In this document: positions 7,138 through 15,132 of the stretch, piece by piece | Layout of the letters: every line of letters starts with the position of its first letter | Position numbering within the stretch: position 1 is the stretch's first letter | Virus record (IMG/VR): IMGVR_UViG_3300025009_000014 | Span: 1 to 59,677 of that record | Source: a virus | Reading direction: 5' to 3' (one strand) | DNA length: 59,677 nucleotides | Made by a program: the position numbers and the translations under genes | The notes under the pieces: generated by a model | What the model was told of the DNA's origin: nothing | Database searches by the model: none | What the model saw: the letters and a program-made list of their open reading frames with translations, nothing else

Positions 7138-7545
7138 CTACAGTGTTTGTTTGCCGAAAAAATGATTGTGTATATCAATTAAAAAATCTTCTTCTTCTTT
7201 TTGCCCGATCCATTTGCATAAACCTTGTTCCGGATTAAGGGAATATTGATTTTTATCTTTGAACCAGATAACATACGGATAGATATGGTCACGAGAAGCA
7301 GGTTGATTTGGCATAAAAAAATGAACCTCCGGGATAGTATCTTTATCGGTGTGAATAATCATGAAATCAATGCCATCGCATTTGAGCATCAGTATGATGT
7401 CCTTGAATTCTTCGACAAATTCGAGCATCGTGAATTTTCTGATATTATTTTTAATGTAGATGTCCCGCAGTTTTAATTCCGTAGCGATACGCTCTCTTTT
7501 TTCCTTTATGGAATGCACCGTGTCTTTTAATGTAGTTGGTTTCAT
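7138..7545 (-). CDS. Hypothetical protein, 135 residues
   Basis: An unrecognised soluble protein. The first 60 residues are charged and helical; residues 62-125 alternate strands and turns (IDFMIIHTDKDTIPEVHFFM and the following YPYVIWF). The start ATG at 7545 overlaps the stop of the membrane-HTH gene (TGATG), so the pair is co-translated and may act together. It ends with TAG. Confidence 0.6.
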   Translation of the reverse strand: MKPTTLKDTVHSIKEKRERIATELKLRDIYIKNNIRKFTMLEFVEEFKDIILMLKCDGIDFMIIHTDKDTIPEVHFFMPNQPASRDHIYPYVIWFKDKNQYSLNPEQGLCKWIGQKEEEDFLIDIHNHFFGKQTL

Positions 7546-8405
7546 ATTTTATTATTTAGTATCCTGCTTATTTTTGAAGGATGAAGGTTTAATTGTTTGG
7601 CAATTTGGGTTTGGTTCATCCCTGTTTTTTTCAATTCCGTTATCTGTGCTTTTAATCCCTTGGTCTGTTTTTCTTCCTGTAAGGCTTTTTTTTCTTCCCG
7701 GCTTATCTTCGGCTCATGTTTGACCGAACGTTTCTTGTACTCCAGATATGCCGTCAGGAAATTGAAATAAACCACGGCTGACATGATGATGAATGCAAGC
7801 CACCAATATTTTTGCCTGTTATCGGTAAACTTTTGTTCTGCACCCCGTATCTCCATGTCTGCAATAGTCCGCTTATCGGTTTTTTCATCCTGCAATACCT
7901 TTTGCAACCGGCTGATTTCGGATGCGTAGAACCTCAGTTTTTCGGTCTGCATCTCCCTGGCCGTTTTATATTCGTGAAGTTCGGCCTTGGCCAATGAATC
8001 ATAGATGAGTTTATTTTCTTGCAGCAATATGCTTATGCTGTCCTTTTCAGTCTCTATATCCCTGATCAGATCGGCCTGTATTTCTTTTTTGATATCGGTT
8101 TCCTGACGTAGCCACATCACCGCACCGTTGGTTGTCAATATAAAGGTGATGGTCAAAAAACCGAAAGCGGGTATCAGATAAATAAAAGGGAATCTTTTTT
8201 TAAACAGGATGATCCTGAACGACGTATAAACAAAAATGATCGTCCCCGCCTCCAATATCGTGAGCAGGATGGCGGTGATGACAGCCGAATAACCGTTGTC
8301 GATAATGACCGATACCGTTTTTTGTGTGTATATGAACCCTCCGGCAATGGAGAAAAGAGATGCTGTAAACCGTGCAATTTGAGAAAATATATAGACTGCC
8401 TTCAT
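7542..8405 (-). CDS. Membrane protein with coiled coil and C-terminal HTH
   Basis: A 287-residue protein starting at ATG 8405. It has hydrophobic spans near residues 8-25, 38-60 and 68-90, then a long charged coiled coil (about 95-200), a fourth span near 205-225 (WWLAFIIMSAVVYFNFL), and a C-terminal HTH (about 255-287, MNQTQIAKQLNLHPSKISRI). A DNA-binding domain attached to membrane spans suggests a sensor-regulator or a tether that holds phage DNA at the membrane. It is coupled to the gene at 7545. A near-consensus promoter at 8459-8490 carries the recurrent palindrome. Confidence 0.7.
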   Translation of the reverse strand: MKAVYIFSQIARFTASLFSIAGGFIYTQKTVSVIIDNGYSAVITAILLTILEAGTIIFVYTSFRIILFKKRFPFIYLIPAFGFLTITFILTTNGAVMWLRQETDIKKEIQADLIRDIETEKDSISILLQENKLIYDSLAKAELHEYKTAREMQTEKLRFYASEISRLQKVLQDEKTDKRTIADMEIRGAEQKFTDNRQKYWWLAFIIMSAVVYFNFLTAYLEYKKRSVKHEPKISREEKKALQEEKQTKGLKAQITELKKTGMNQTQIAKQLNLHPSKISRILNNKI

Positions 8406-8458
8406 TGTCAATTTGTTTTTTATGTTATTCCGGGATCGCATTCGGAACGTTTGTTATG

Positions 8459-8490
8459 CAAAGTAAAAGAATAATTTTGAATTATGCAAA
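8459..8490 (-). promoter_or_regulatory. Promoter for the membrane-HTH gene, with operator-like -33 box
   Basis: On the minus strand TTTG at 8490-8487 is followed after 21 bases by TACTTTG at 8465-8459, one base short of TAnnTTTG. The -33 box belongs to gcaaacatttgtttg (8486-8500), a variant of the recurrent near-palindrome. Confidence 0.45.
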
Positions 8491-8640
8491 CATTTGTTTG
8501 TTTTTTTTGTCTTTTTGGTGCATTATGATGTTACTAACTTTATTAATCGAACAATGATAAATAGATATGATTATATGTTTCAATTTTTTAATTAAATAAA
8601 AATAATTCACGTTTTTTAACATTATTCAAAAAATAATACA

Positions 8641-8648
8641 TATATTTG
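8641..8648 (+). promoter_or_regulatory. -7 box of the lipoprotein gene
   Basis: TATATTTG fits TAnnTTTG exactly and lies 35 bases before the ATG at 8683. No clear TTG stands 19-21 bases upstream. The region 8500-8640 is very AT-rich and holds no gene. Confidence 0.5.
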
Positions 8649-8682
8649 TTTCTATAAAACAAACCAATTAAATACAGATACA

Positions 8683-9273
8683 ATGAAACATTTACACATT
8701 ACATCGATCGCGCTGCTGATAGTCTTATTCGCGGCCTGTAAGGAAGAACCGAAGGTTATTTCGGTGGATCCTTTAAGTTTTAACCTTACCTACGAGGCAC
8801 AAAACGGGATATTCTCTGTGGAAAGCAATACGGAATGGACGATCAACCCCACTCAGATATGGCTGACCGTGACAAAGACAAGTTCTATTACGGGGGATTA
8901 TTCTGCTGAAATGAACAAAACAAACGAACTTCGGACCGCTTATGCCGAAGTATCGGGACCCGATGCACAGACACAGAACATCACGTTTATACAGGAAGAG
9001 TTTCCGATCTTTAAAGGTTGGATGCGTATGGGTGAAGGGTTCAGGGAATATTTTGATTTTAACGATATCCTGACCGGGAATTATAAATGGTATAATACCG
9101 TTACCTTACAATATGAAGAAGACCGTGACTTTATCTTTGATTTCGATCATGAAAAGATAACCCTCACATTCTTGGATAACTATGATGAATTTATTTATTT
9201 CTATTCGTTCTCTCCCGATCGGTCCGCTCTGACATTGAGTAATTCTTACGGGGATGAATATATTTACAACTAA
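8683..9273 (+). CDS. BACON-domain surface lipoprotein
   Basis: A 196-residue protein with a lipoprotein signal peptide: a hydrophobic core then the lipobox LFAAC, so cysteine 19 or so is lipidated. Residues about 25-105 match the BACON fold of Bacteroidota (VDPLSFNLTYEAQNGIFSVE, then TEWTI, WLTV and a closing ITFIQE strand). The C-terminal part (105-196) is acidic and unrecognised. It stands alone on the plus strand with its own -7 box, opposite the integrase. That arrangement suggests a lysogenic conversion gene expressed from the prophage, perhaps affecting the host surface or superinfection. The role is inferred. Confidence 0.8.
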   Translation: MKHLHITSIALLIVLFAACKEEPKVISVDPLSFNLTYEAQNGIFSVESNTEWTINPTQIWLTVTKTSSITGDYSAEMNKTNELRTAYAEVSGPDAQTQNITFIQEEFPIFKGWMRMGEGFREYFDFNDILTGNYKWYNTVTLQYEEDRDFIFDFDHEKITLTFLDNYDEFIYFYSFSPDRSALTLSNSYGDEYIYN

Positions 9274-9280
9274 ATTTTTT

Positions 9281-10444
9281 TTATAATAAATCGTAAAGCG
9301 AATCATCCACCACCCCTTGCGTATAACGCATGGAAGTCTTGATATCGGAATGACCGGCAATTTTCATTATCAAAAACGGATTGCCGGTTTTTTTGCCTAT
9401 CAATGTCAGACAGGTATGCCGCGAGATATGAAAAGTCAGCGGTTTTTGTATTCCCGCCATTATACGGATCAGTTTCAGGTTTCTGTTGGTTGTTTGGTTT
9501 GGCGGTGCCTCGAATATTTTTTCCGTGTTTTTTTCAAGGTATTCCTTGAAAATCTTTTCCGGTTTGCCGTCAAACAATATCCACAGTTTAAGGTTGATTG
9601 TTTTCTTGACCTTGTGCATCTTTACGAACAGTTCTATCCCTTCGGGCTGCAGCCTTATCTGTTCGCTGTTCAGATTTTCGATGTCGCTGAACCGTAAAGC
9701 GGTGTAGGATGAAAACAAAAACATGTCGCGTACCTTTTTCAGTAACGAATTTTCGGGAAACGCCAGGTTCTCGATCCTCTCTATTTCGCTTTCGGTGAGT
9801 GCCTCTTTTACGTTTTCGCCTTTTTCGACCCTGTAATTCGGGACCGTCGCGATCAGTTCTTCCCTTTGCGCCTCGTACAGAAAGTTTTTAAGCATCTTCA
9901 TCTGGCCGTGTATGCTTATCTGCTGTAAATGCTGCCCCGTTACCGGGTTTACCTCTGCATGCAGGAAACGTTCGAACTCACGCATGAACGCGTAGTTGAT
10001 CTCGCTGAACACCAATTTCGGGTTGAACCTTTCTATCCGTCGGATAAATGTTTCACGGTGCCTCCGCGTGCCGATGGTGATCGTGTTGTTGCCCTCCAAT
10101 ACTTTTCTGGCCCAATCCGTGAAAAGCAAATCCTTGTTGCGTATTTTCCCGGTGGCGAACTTTTGGATCATTTCGGCATTCACATATTCGTCGTTGGCGA
10201 TCAACCGGTACTCGAACCCCTCAAGCTCTTCTATTTTTTTATAAAGGAAAAGGTTTAGCTTGATGTTATGCGGGTTCCTGTTGTTGATTCTTTGTTTCTT
10301 CTCGTCCCATTCGTCCGGGGATATAAAGACTTTGGTGGAAATATACTTCGTGCTTTTTTTTTTCGCTATCCTTATTTCTATCGGTGCCTTCCCGTATTTG
10401 TTGAGCGTGTTCTTACGGTTGTATATAAGCCTTATTTTTGCCAT
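9281..10444 (-). CDS. Tyrosine recombinase / phage integrase
   Basis: A 387-residue protein with the Bacteroidota layout: an arm-type DNA-binding domain (about 1-85, including FISPDEWDEKKQRINNRN), a SAM-like core-binding domain (about 105-205), and the catalytic domain (215-387). Visible catalytic residues are R251 (TALRFSD), a lysine near 278-281, H339 and R342 (HISRH), H365 (AGHSD) and the nucleophile Y374 (MRYTQ). All are intact, so it should be active. It would integrate the element and, with a directionality factor, excise it. The large gap upstream (10445-10820) is a good place for attP. Confidence 0.93.
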   Translation of the reverse strand: MAKIRLIYNRKNTLNKYGKAPIEIRIAKKKSTKYISTKVFISPDEWDEKKQRINNRNPHNIKLNLFLYKKIEELEGFEYRLIANDEYVNAEMIQKFATGKIRNKDLLFTDWARKVLEGNNTITIGTRRHRETFIRRIERFNPKLVFSEINYAFMREFERFLHAEVNPVTGQHLQQISIHGQMKMLKNFLYEAQREELIATVPNYRVEKGENVKEALTESEIERIENLAFPENSLLKKVRDMFLFSSYTALRFSDIENLNSEQIRLQPEGIELFVKMHKVKKTINLKLWILFDGKPEKIFKEYLEKNTEKIFEAPPNQTTNRNLKLIRIMAGIQKPLTFHISRHTCLTLIGKKTGNPFLIMKIAGHSDIKTSMRYTQGVVDDSLYDLL

Positions 10445-10580
10445 GACCTTTATTTTGGTAAATCTTTTCTAAAGCAGGTAATTTTTCGGTAACTCTTTTT
10501 TGATACAAATATACACTTTTATACCCTGTAATACACTATTATTTTTTTAACAATTAATCTCAACCGTTGTATAAATAACG

Positions 10581-10612
10581 AAAGACAGCATTTTTGTTAT
10601 GATGCTGTCTTT
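10581..10612. terminator. 11-bp stem hairpin
   Basis: aaagacagcat at 10581-10591 pairs with atgctgtcttt at 10602-10612 around a 10-base loop. It lies after the ParB-like gene (minus strand) and before the integrase gene, and probably terminates the operon ending at 10821. Confidence 0.65.
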
Positions 10613-10746
10613 GTTGGTGGTGATCCCTCTGATAGTAGAACACAATATTTAATTATTTTATAATATGGTATTTATGAAGTTTGTAAATTATTGGTAAATG
10701 TAAAGGTAAAACTAAATAGTATTTGTAACAAACGTAACAAATCATA

Positions 10747-10784
10747 ATGTTACACCTGTTACAAAATGTTACACCTGTTACAAA
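10747..10784. repeat. Two perfect 19-bp tandem units
   Basis: atgttacacctgttacaaa occurs at 10747-10765 and again at 10766-10784. Each unit holds two GTTAC motifs 9 bases apart. They are followed by aaatttgtgtcg (10787-10798), which recurs inverted at 827-838 in the lysogeny switch. Arm sites for the integrase or operator sites are both possible. Confidence 0.65.
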
Positions 10785-10820
10785 ACAAATTTGTGTCGTA
10801 TTGGTAATATTTTGATATTG

Positions 10821-11549
10821 TTATGTGAGAAGTACACGGTTCTGGAGACCGTCGTTATACAGCCTTTCAATGTTAAGGATATACTGCTTAACATCCGGCT
10901 GCCTGTCCATGATCATCGGTTTTGCCTTTATTTTTGATCCAAGCCTGTCCCAATCTATTACACCCTTGTTGTCGATGGCCTGTACGGCACCTATCAGATA
11001 CCTGTCCTTGGAAAACGTGTACATCCCGAACAGTTTTTCCACGAGTAACAACAATTCACATGTTTCCTTCAGATAATTGCTTTTGAATTCCCCCGATCGA
11101 AAAGCATCCGTGGAATTGCCCTTCACGTTATAAAACATCAGAAGATCCGTGGCTACCTTTATGTTGATTTTGTATTCTTTCATGATATCCGATATATCGT
11201 TGTAATCCTCTATGCCCAGATTGACGTAACAGTTCAGGAAATCACTTGCTTTCCATTTGTCGGAACGGCTGTTGAGCATCGCGATTTGTTTTAGGCTTAT
11301 CTCGTTGCATATCACATAATAGATATGGACATTAAGTTTTTTTGCGGCTTCCAGTCGGTGCTGACCGTCGATCACAAAGTATTTTTCCTGTTTTTCGGAT
11401 ACCACTATGGGGCAGTAGGGAAGCATGTTGAACCCGCCGTTTATGTCGGACGCTATCTTATCCACCTTTGCCGGGCTTAAAACACGGTTGCCGTTTATCA
11501 CGTGGAAATAGTCGTAATCCTTGGTTTTGTAAATGATTGTTTCGTTCAT
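10821..11549 (-). CDS. ParB/Srx-fold protein with DGQHR motif (IbrB-like)
   Basis: A 242-residue protein. The N-terminal half carries the ParB-like core: a strand-rich stretch, VSEKQEKYFVIDGQHRLEAA with the DGQHR nucleotide-binding motif near residue 63, then a helical region. The C-terminal half is helical with no known domain. It follows a PAPS-reductase-like gene 24 bases upstream. This pairing is known from IbrB/IbrA of enterobacterial prophages, whose biochemical role is unclear. It is not paired with ParA, so plasmid partition is unlikely. Confidence 0.7.
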   Translation of the reverse strand: MNETIIYKTKDYDYFHVINGNRVLSPAKVDKIASDINGGFNMLPYCPIVVSEKQEKYFVIDGQHRLEAAKKLNVHIYYVICNEISLKQIAMLNSRSDKWKASDFLNCYVNLGIEDYNDISDIMKEYKINIKVATDLLMFYNVKGNSTDAFRSGEFKSNYLKETCELLLLVEKLFGMYTFSKDRYLIGAVQAIDNKGVIDWDRLGSKIKAKPMIMDRQPDVKQYILNIERLYNDGLQNRVLLT

Positions 11550-11573
11550 TGTCTTGTATTTGTTGTTTTTAAA

Positions 11574-12554
11574 TTACTCGCATAAATGATAGTAGCTTGA
11601 ACATGATACCGCTTCATCTTCAAACAGGTCTAAATTGTTGTTCTTGTCTGTGAGATATTTCTTGACATCTTCTGCCGTCGTATAGCTTTTTCCTGATCGC
11701 GGACATACACCGCTTTGCGCATATTTCGGCACAAAGTCTATTTTGAAGAATGAAGAGCCTATGTTTTTTTCGTGTTGTATGATCTCGTCAAACTTTTCCG
11801 GATACCTGTTCAGTATCTCGAATACTTCCTTATGCCCCGACATGATGCACGGGAAGCAGCCCACCCTTTTAAATCCTTCCTTATACAGTGTGTTCGGCTG
11901 TTGTCCGCTTTTGATGATGTAATCTATCACTTCCTGACCCGTCCAGTCGAATACCGGTCTTAAAATATCATCCGTATATCGTTCCGTCCACTTCTTTACA
12001 TCCTTTTTTCGGTAGGTATGGTATTTTTCGTCTTTGAATCCCTCGGCCAACCTTCTTTGTGCCTTTTCCAACTTTTTGTTTTGTTTGGCTGTCCGTAATT
12101 TAATTTCTGAAAGCCGTTTTATTGTAATTTCATTGCTCTTATACGGTTCAAAATAGTATTTGAAGTACCTGCATTCTTTTTCCATTTGGCTTCTCTTATA
12201 GCTTTCCAATGCCCTGATACCTTGGATGATTATCAGATGCTCTTTGTGATCCAATACGTAATCTATAAACGGTATGGATTTTAGTTCGGATGTGCAGAAT
12301 CTCGCCTGTGTACTCGCAAACCTCCCTTTTTTTGTGGCCAGGCCGATCATCCCGTCGAATTTTTGGCTTTTTACGGTGACTAATTTCACACCGAGATCGC
12401 CTGTCGTTTTTACAATGTGCCTGTATGTTTCCGGATGCTCCCATCCCGTGTCGCAAAAAACCGCCTCCAGATGTTCTTTCCCGAACTTTTCAACCGCCCA
12501 AAGCAAACATGCCTGACTGTCTTTGCCCCCTGAATAAGCCACGAGTATTTTCAT
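11574..12554 (-). CDS. PAPS-reductase-like / ATP-pyrophosphatase family protein (IbrA-like)
   Basis: A 326-residue protein. The N-terminal SGGKDS loop (residues 8-13) is the PPi-binding motif of the ATP-pyrophosphatase / PAPS reductase family, followed by VFCDTGWEHPETY. The C-terminal half has CFPCIMSGHKE and GVCPRSGKSY, cysteines that could hold metal or an Fe-S cluster. No sulfur-assimilation genes are near, so a metabolic role is unlikely. With the ParB-like gene downstream it resembles IbrA/IbrB. It starts just 22 bases past a strong terminator, so some readthrough or an internal promoter must drive it. Confidence 0.8.
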   Translation of the reverse strand: MKILVAYSGGKDSQACLLWAVEKFGKEHLEAVFCDTGWEHPETYRHIVKTTGDLGVKLVTVKSQKFDGMIGLATKKGRFASTQARFCTSELKSIPFIDYVLDHKEHLIIIQGIRALESYKRSQMEKECRYFKYYFEPYKSNEITIKRLSEIKLRTAKQNKKLEKAQRRLAEGFKDEKYHTYRKKDVKKWTERYTDDILRPVFDWTGQEVIDYIIKSGQQPNTLYKEGFKRVGCFPCIMSGHKEVFEILNRYPEKFDEIIQHEKNIGSSFFKIDFVPKYAQSGVCPRSGKSYTTAEDVKKYLTDKNNNLDLFEDEAVSCSSYYHLCE

Positions 12555-12576
12555 TTTGTGTATTTGTCTTTTGGAA

Positions 12577-12605
12577 AAAAAGCAGGTTTTATAGACCTGC
12601 TTTTT
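12577..12605. terminator. Strong bidirectional-looking terminator
   Basis: aaaaagcaggt at 12577-12587 pairs with acctgcttttt at 12595-12605 around a 7-base loop. On the minus strand the stem is followed by a run of seven T. It closes the virion-like operon whose last gene ends at 12647. Confidence 0.85.
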
Positions 12606-12646
12606 AAAATGTAAATAACCTAAATAATAATTATGAAAATCCTTTT

Positions 12647-13117
12647 TTATACTCTTCTGTCGGGCTGAATTCTCCGGGAACGCAGTGTCAGGTTCTTTCG
12701 GTTCTGATCATGGTTATATAGTAAGATAAGCGGGTAATCGACCACAATGGCGTTTATATTATCCCGTGTCTCCTCATTCAGTCTCATATCGGTATTTATA
12801 TTACAGTATCGACCTATCTGTGAAGGTGAATCTATGTTTATGTTTGTTTCGTTGTAAGATTCGATGTCCGATCCATAACATTTCAGAATATCGCTTTCCC
12901 GATACCCCCCGGCTGCCGTTGTAAAGGTTTCCCCAAAGTTCTTTTCCGTTGCGCTGATGTCTATGGCTTGCAGGATATAATCCGTTCCGGTCATCTGATC
13001 GGATACCTGCAGCAACACAATTTTGTTTTGATGCATATTGTCCGCTTTTACGGGAATCATGGTTCCCGCCATTAAAATAAATGCGAACGACATCAACAAT
13101 AAATAAATTTTCTTCAT
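12647..13117 (-). CDS. Secreted hypothetical protein
   Basis: A 156-residue protein with a clear signal peptide (a lysine head, a hydrophobic core to about residue 20, then a likely cut near VKA-DN). The mature part is acidic in the middle with no known domain. It has an unusually strong Shine-Dalgarno site (GGAGGT, 5 bases before the ATG) for a Bacteroidota-type gene, and its own consensus promoter at 13178-13209. It is the last gene of the virion-like block but separately controlled, so it may be an exported factor rather than a virion protein. Confidence 0.7.
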   Translation of the reverse strand: MKKIYLLLMSFAFILMAGTMIPVKADNMHQNKIVLLQVSDQMTGTDYILQAIDISATEKNFGETFTTAAGGYRESDILKCYGSDIESYNETNINIDSPSQIGRYCNINTDMRLNEETRDNINAIVVDYPLILLYNHDQNRKNLTLRSRRIQPDRRV

Positions 13118-13177
13118 GTTTTACCTCCTTTTTTAAAGTTTTTAAAAGTTTATCCCGTTTATCGGTTTTTAGAGTAT

Positions 13178-13209
13178 CAAAGATACGATCTTTTTTTTTA
13201 ATTTACAAA
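13178..13209 (-). promoter_or_regulatory. Consensus promoter with operator-like palindrome on the -33 box
   Basis: On the minus strand TTTG at 13209-13206 is followed after 20 bases by TATCTTTG at 13185-13178, an exact TAnnTTTG. The TTTG lies inside acaaacatgtatgtat (13205-13220), a copy of the recurrent near-palindrome. It drives the secreted protein gene at 13117. Confidence 0.7.
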
Positions 13210-13247
13210 CATGTATGTATTTTTTTTTAACTTTTTTTTATCATCCC

Positions 13248-13505
13248 TTATTTTTTGCGCTTTCGGGCTTTCCGTTTTTTATCACAGGTCTGCCTGTGCC
13301 TGCCGTAATTCACATACGGTGTTTCTTTACGGATATACGGCCGCGGCATATCGGGAATCCTTGTGATCAGGAACGGCCACGGTTCTTGTATATCGGGAAA
13401 TTCATTGTCTAAAATATCGTGTATGACACACATGTGGTTGCCGTTTTTCGCCAATGCCGCTGTTGTTTTACCGATGTTTTGTGATCCGAGTACCGCTATG
13501 TTCAA
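13248..13505 (-). CDS. Small basic protein with P-loop-like start
   Basis: An 85-residue protein. It opens MNIAVLGSQNIGKTTAALAK, which resembles a GxxxxGKT phosphate-binding loop, but it is too short to be a P-loop ATPase. The tail is strongly basic (KKRKARKRKK), suggesting nucleic-acid or membrane binding. No family recognised. TAAATTTG, a possible -7 box, stands upstream near 13535. Confidence 0.5.
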   Translation of the reverse strand: MNIAVLGSQNIGKTTAALAKNGNHMCVIHDILDNEFPDIQEPWPFLITRIPDMPRPYIRKETPYVNYGRHRQTCDKKRKARKRKK

Positions 13506-13554
13506 CGTTAAATATTTTTTTTAATTTTTGGTTAAACAAATTTACAAAAATTAC

Positions 13555-14340
13555 TTACATGTTTGTATCTTTTTTCATGTATTTTATGAACTTTTTTTCT
13601 ATCTCACCGTTGAAGTTCTTGAACACCTTGTCTGCCTTGATGATCGACTGCGTGATGATCGAGTTCAGCAGTTCCAAAAAGTAATAGTTCCTCTCGTTGT
13701 TGGAATGAAACGTTATGCTGTCCCTGATCATCTCCATGTTCTCTATCAATACCTCGTATCTGCCGTCCCTCTGCGTCTCGTAGCCCCCAGGCCCGTACAT
13801 CACGTGGTCGTGGACTTCTTTCGCGCACCTCGACTTACCCGCGAGCGCGTTGTCCCTGTCTGTGACCTCCGCGATCTCACGTTCGCATATCTTCTCCAAT
13901 TCTGCCATGATCCGTTCGTTGAACGTCGTCTTCATGCTTTCTATCAGCTCGTTCTGTTTCTGGAACAGCCCGTTGGCATCCATATCCTTGTAATCCCCCT
14001 GCACGAACTCTTTTACCTTTTCCATGTCGGTTGTCAGCTTGACGTTGAAGAACGCCTTGAACACTTCTGTCTTGTACGGTGCCTCCGGAAAATCGATCTG
14101 CGCGATCTTGTACTTTAACCTGGGCTGCGTATTGAAGAACGGGTGTGTCTTTATCCTGCTTTCGTTGATCTTGTACGCCCGCGACTTGAACCAATACGAT
14201 ATCGCCTCCCTCACTTCCGGCTGTTTCAGGGTGCGCCATGCCAATATGAACAGCATCACGAGTATCATGACCGCCAATCCCTGCCAAAACCCGAAATCAA
14301 AAGCCTTTCCTATAATCTCAACAAAATTTGGTTCTTCCAT
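13555..14340 (-). CDS. Membrane-anchored putative virion protein
   Basis: A 261-residue protein with one membrane span near residues 19-35 (FWQGLAVMILVMLFILAW). The remaining 220 residues are soluble, helical and charged, with IEKKFIKYMKK near the end. It has no recognised domain. The layout (short N-terminal outside part, one span, long body) matches several neighbours in the block 13555-27220. I infer a virion membrane or injection protein. Confidence 0.65.
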   Translation of the reverse strand: MEEPNFVEIIGKAFDFGFWQGLAVMILVMLFILAWRTLKQPEVREAISYWFKSRAYKINESRIKTHPFFNTQPRLKYKIAQIDFPEAPYKTEVFKAFFNVKLTTDMEKVKEFVQGDYKDMDANGLFQKQNELIESMKTTFNERIMAELEKICEREIAEVTDRDNALAGKSRCAKEVHDHVMYGPGGYETQRDGRYEVLIENMEMIRDSITFHSNNERNYYFLELLNSIITQSIIKADKVFKNFNGEIEKKFIKYMKKDTNM

Positions 14341-14368
14341 TTTTTCTTTCTTTTTAAAAGTTTATATT

Positions 14369-15124
14369 TTATTGAAAATTTTCATATGCATATCCGGAGC
14401 CCCCGTTGTATAATTTCAGAATTTCAGATGCGGTCAAAACCCTGCTCCAAATTCCGACTTCATCTATTTTTCCGTTCATATACTGTGTTGTTGCCGTAGG
14501 TCTTGCCCCAAGACAAAAATTAGAGGCATTGGCTATTGTATCGGTCAGATTATTAGTATATATATCGTTTGTTTCATGTTGCCCGTTTACATACATATCA
14601 ACACCTGATGCATTTGAACTGCCGTCATAGGTCACGGCAATATGATACCAATTCCCTGTTTCAATGGGATACAATGATCCGAAAATAGAGAAATCATTCC
14701 CTGATGTATTATTTCTTAATGCAAAGTGCAATTTATAGGGTTGTAACCCCGCCCCCGAATTTCGGAGCATAAAAAGAAATCCTCTTGCATCCCCTGTTGA
14801 TTCCATTTTGCTGATAACCGTATCCAATGTATCTGCAGAATCCCTGTACACCCATGCCGAAAATGAAAATGCATCTGTTCTTTCAAAACCTAAAATATTG
14901 CCGAATGATGCATATTGGGTGCCGTCACATGCTATACAACCGTTTAATTTACCTGTGGTAGTGGTCGTGGTATTCCCGGCACTGTCATAATTATTCGTAT
15001 GTGCATCCATTAATTGTGCGCCACCTGCTTCATCCAATTTCCAATATGCCTCTAAATTAGTGAGTAGAATATTAGGAATAGGTGTTGAACCCGATGCTTT
15101 ATTTAATCCGAAAAATAACCCCAT
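14369..15124 (-). CDS. LamG (concanavalin-like) domain protein, likely adhesin or spike
   Basis: A 251-residue protein. Residues about 25-245 match a LamG / concanavalin-A-like jelly-roll: AYWKLDEAGG at the start, FSFSAWVYRDS, ETGNWYHIAVTYDGSS, VDMYVNGQ and the closing KIDEVGIWSRVLTASEI, all hallmark motifs. Such domains bind glycans. It sits directly after the sialidase-like gene (8-base gap), so the two probably form the host-recognition complex. It has no signal peptide or membrane span, which fits a virion surface protein better than a secreted one. Confidence 0.85.
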   Translation of the reverse strand: MGLFFGLNKASGSTPIPNILLTNLEAYWKLDEAGGAQLMDAHTNNYDSAGNTTTTTTGKLNGCIACDGTQYASFGNILGFERTDAFSFSAWVYRDSADTLDTVISKMESTGDARGFLFMLRNSGAGLQPYKLHFALRNNTSGNDFSIFGSLYPIETGNWYHIAVTYDGSSNASGVDMYVNGQHETNDIYTNNLTDTIANASNFCLGARPTATTQYMNGKIDEVGIWSRVLTASEILKLYNGGSGYAYENFQ

Positions 15125-15132
15125 AATTTTAA

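Larger units (their letters stand above)
10445..10820. other. 376-bp gene-free region next to the integrase: candidate attP
   Basis: No gene is visible here. The region holds a hairpin (10581-10612), a pair of GTAAC motifs near 10725-10740, and two perfect 19-bp tandem units (10747-10784) that contain four GTTAC motifs. Short repeated motifs beside an integrase with an arm-binding domain are typical of attP arm sites. The crossover core cannot be named without the host junction. Confidence 0.4.

Noticed and set aside
6954-7178. Minus-strand frame of 74 codons overlapping the DnaA-like gene
   Set aside because: It overlaps a well-supported gene and the inverted repeat at 7063-7130; composition does not look coding.
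10747-10784. CRISPR array
   Set aside because: Only two units, directly adjacent with no spacers, and no Cas genes in the window.
10821-11549. Plasmid partition ParB
   Set aside because: There is no ParA gene and no clear parS cluster; the same applies to the larger ParB-domain protein at 48158.
11574-12554. Sulfate assimilation enzyme
   Set aside because: No partner genes of that pathway are present and the neighbour is ParB-like.
13528-14118. Long plus-strand open frame opposite the membrane protein gene
   Set aside because: It mirrors a minus-strand gene with a better composition and has no recognisable domain or start signal. The same holds for 21499-22104 and 21606-22121.
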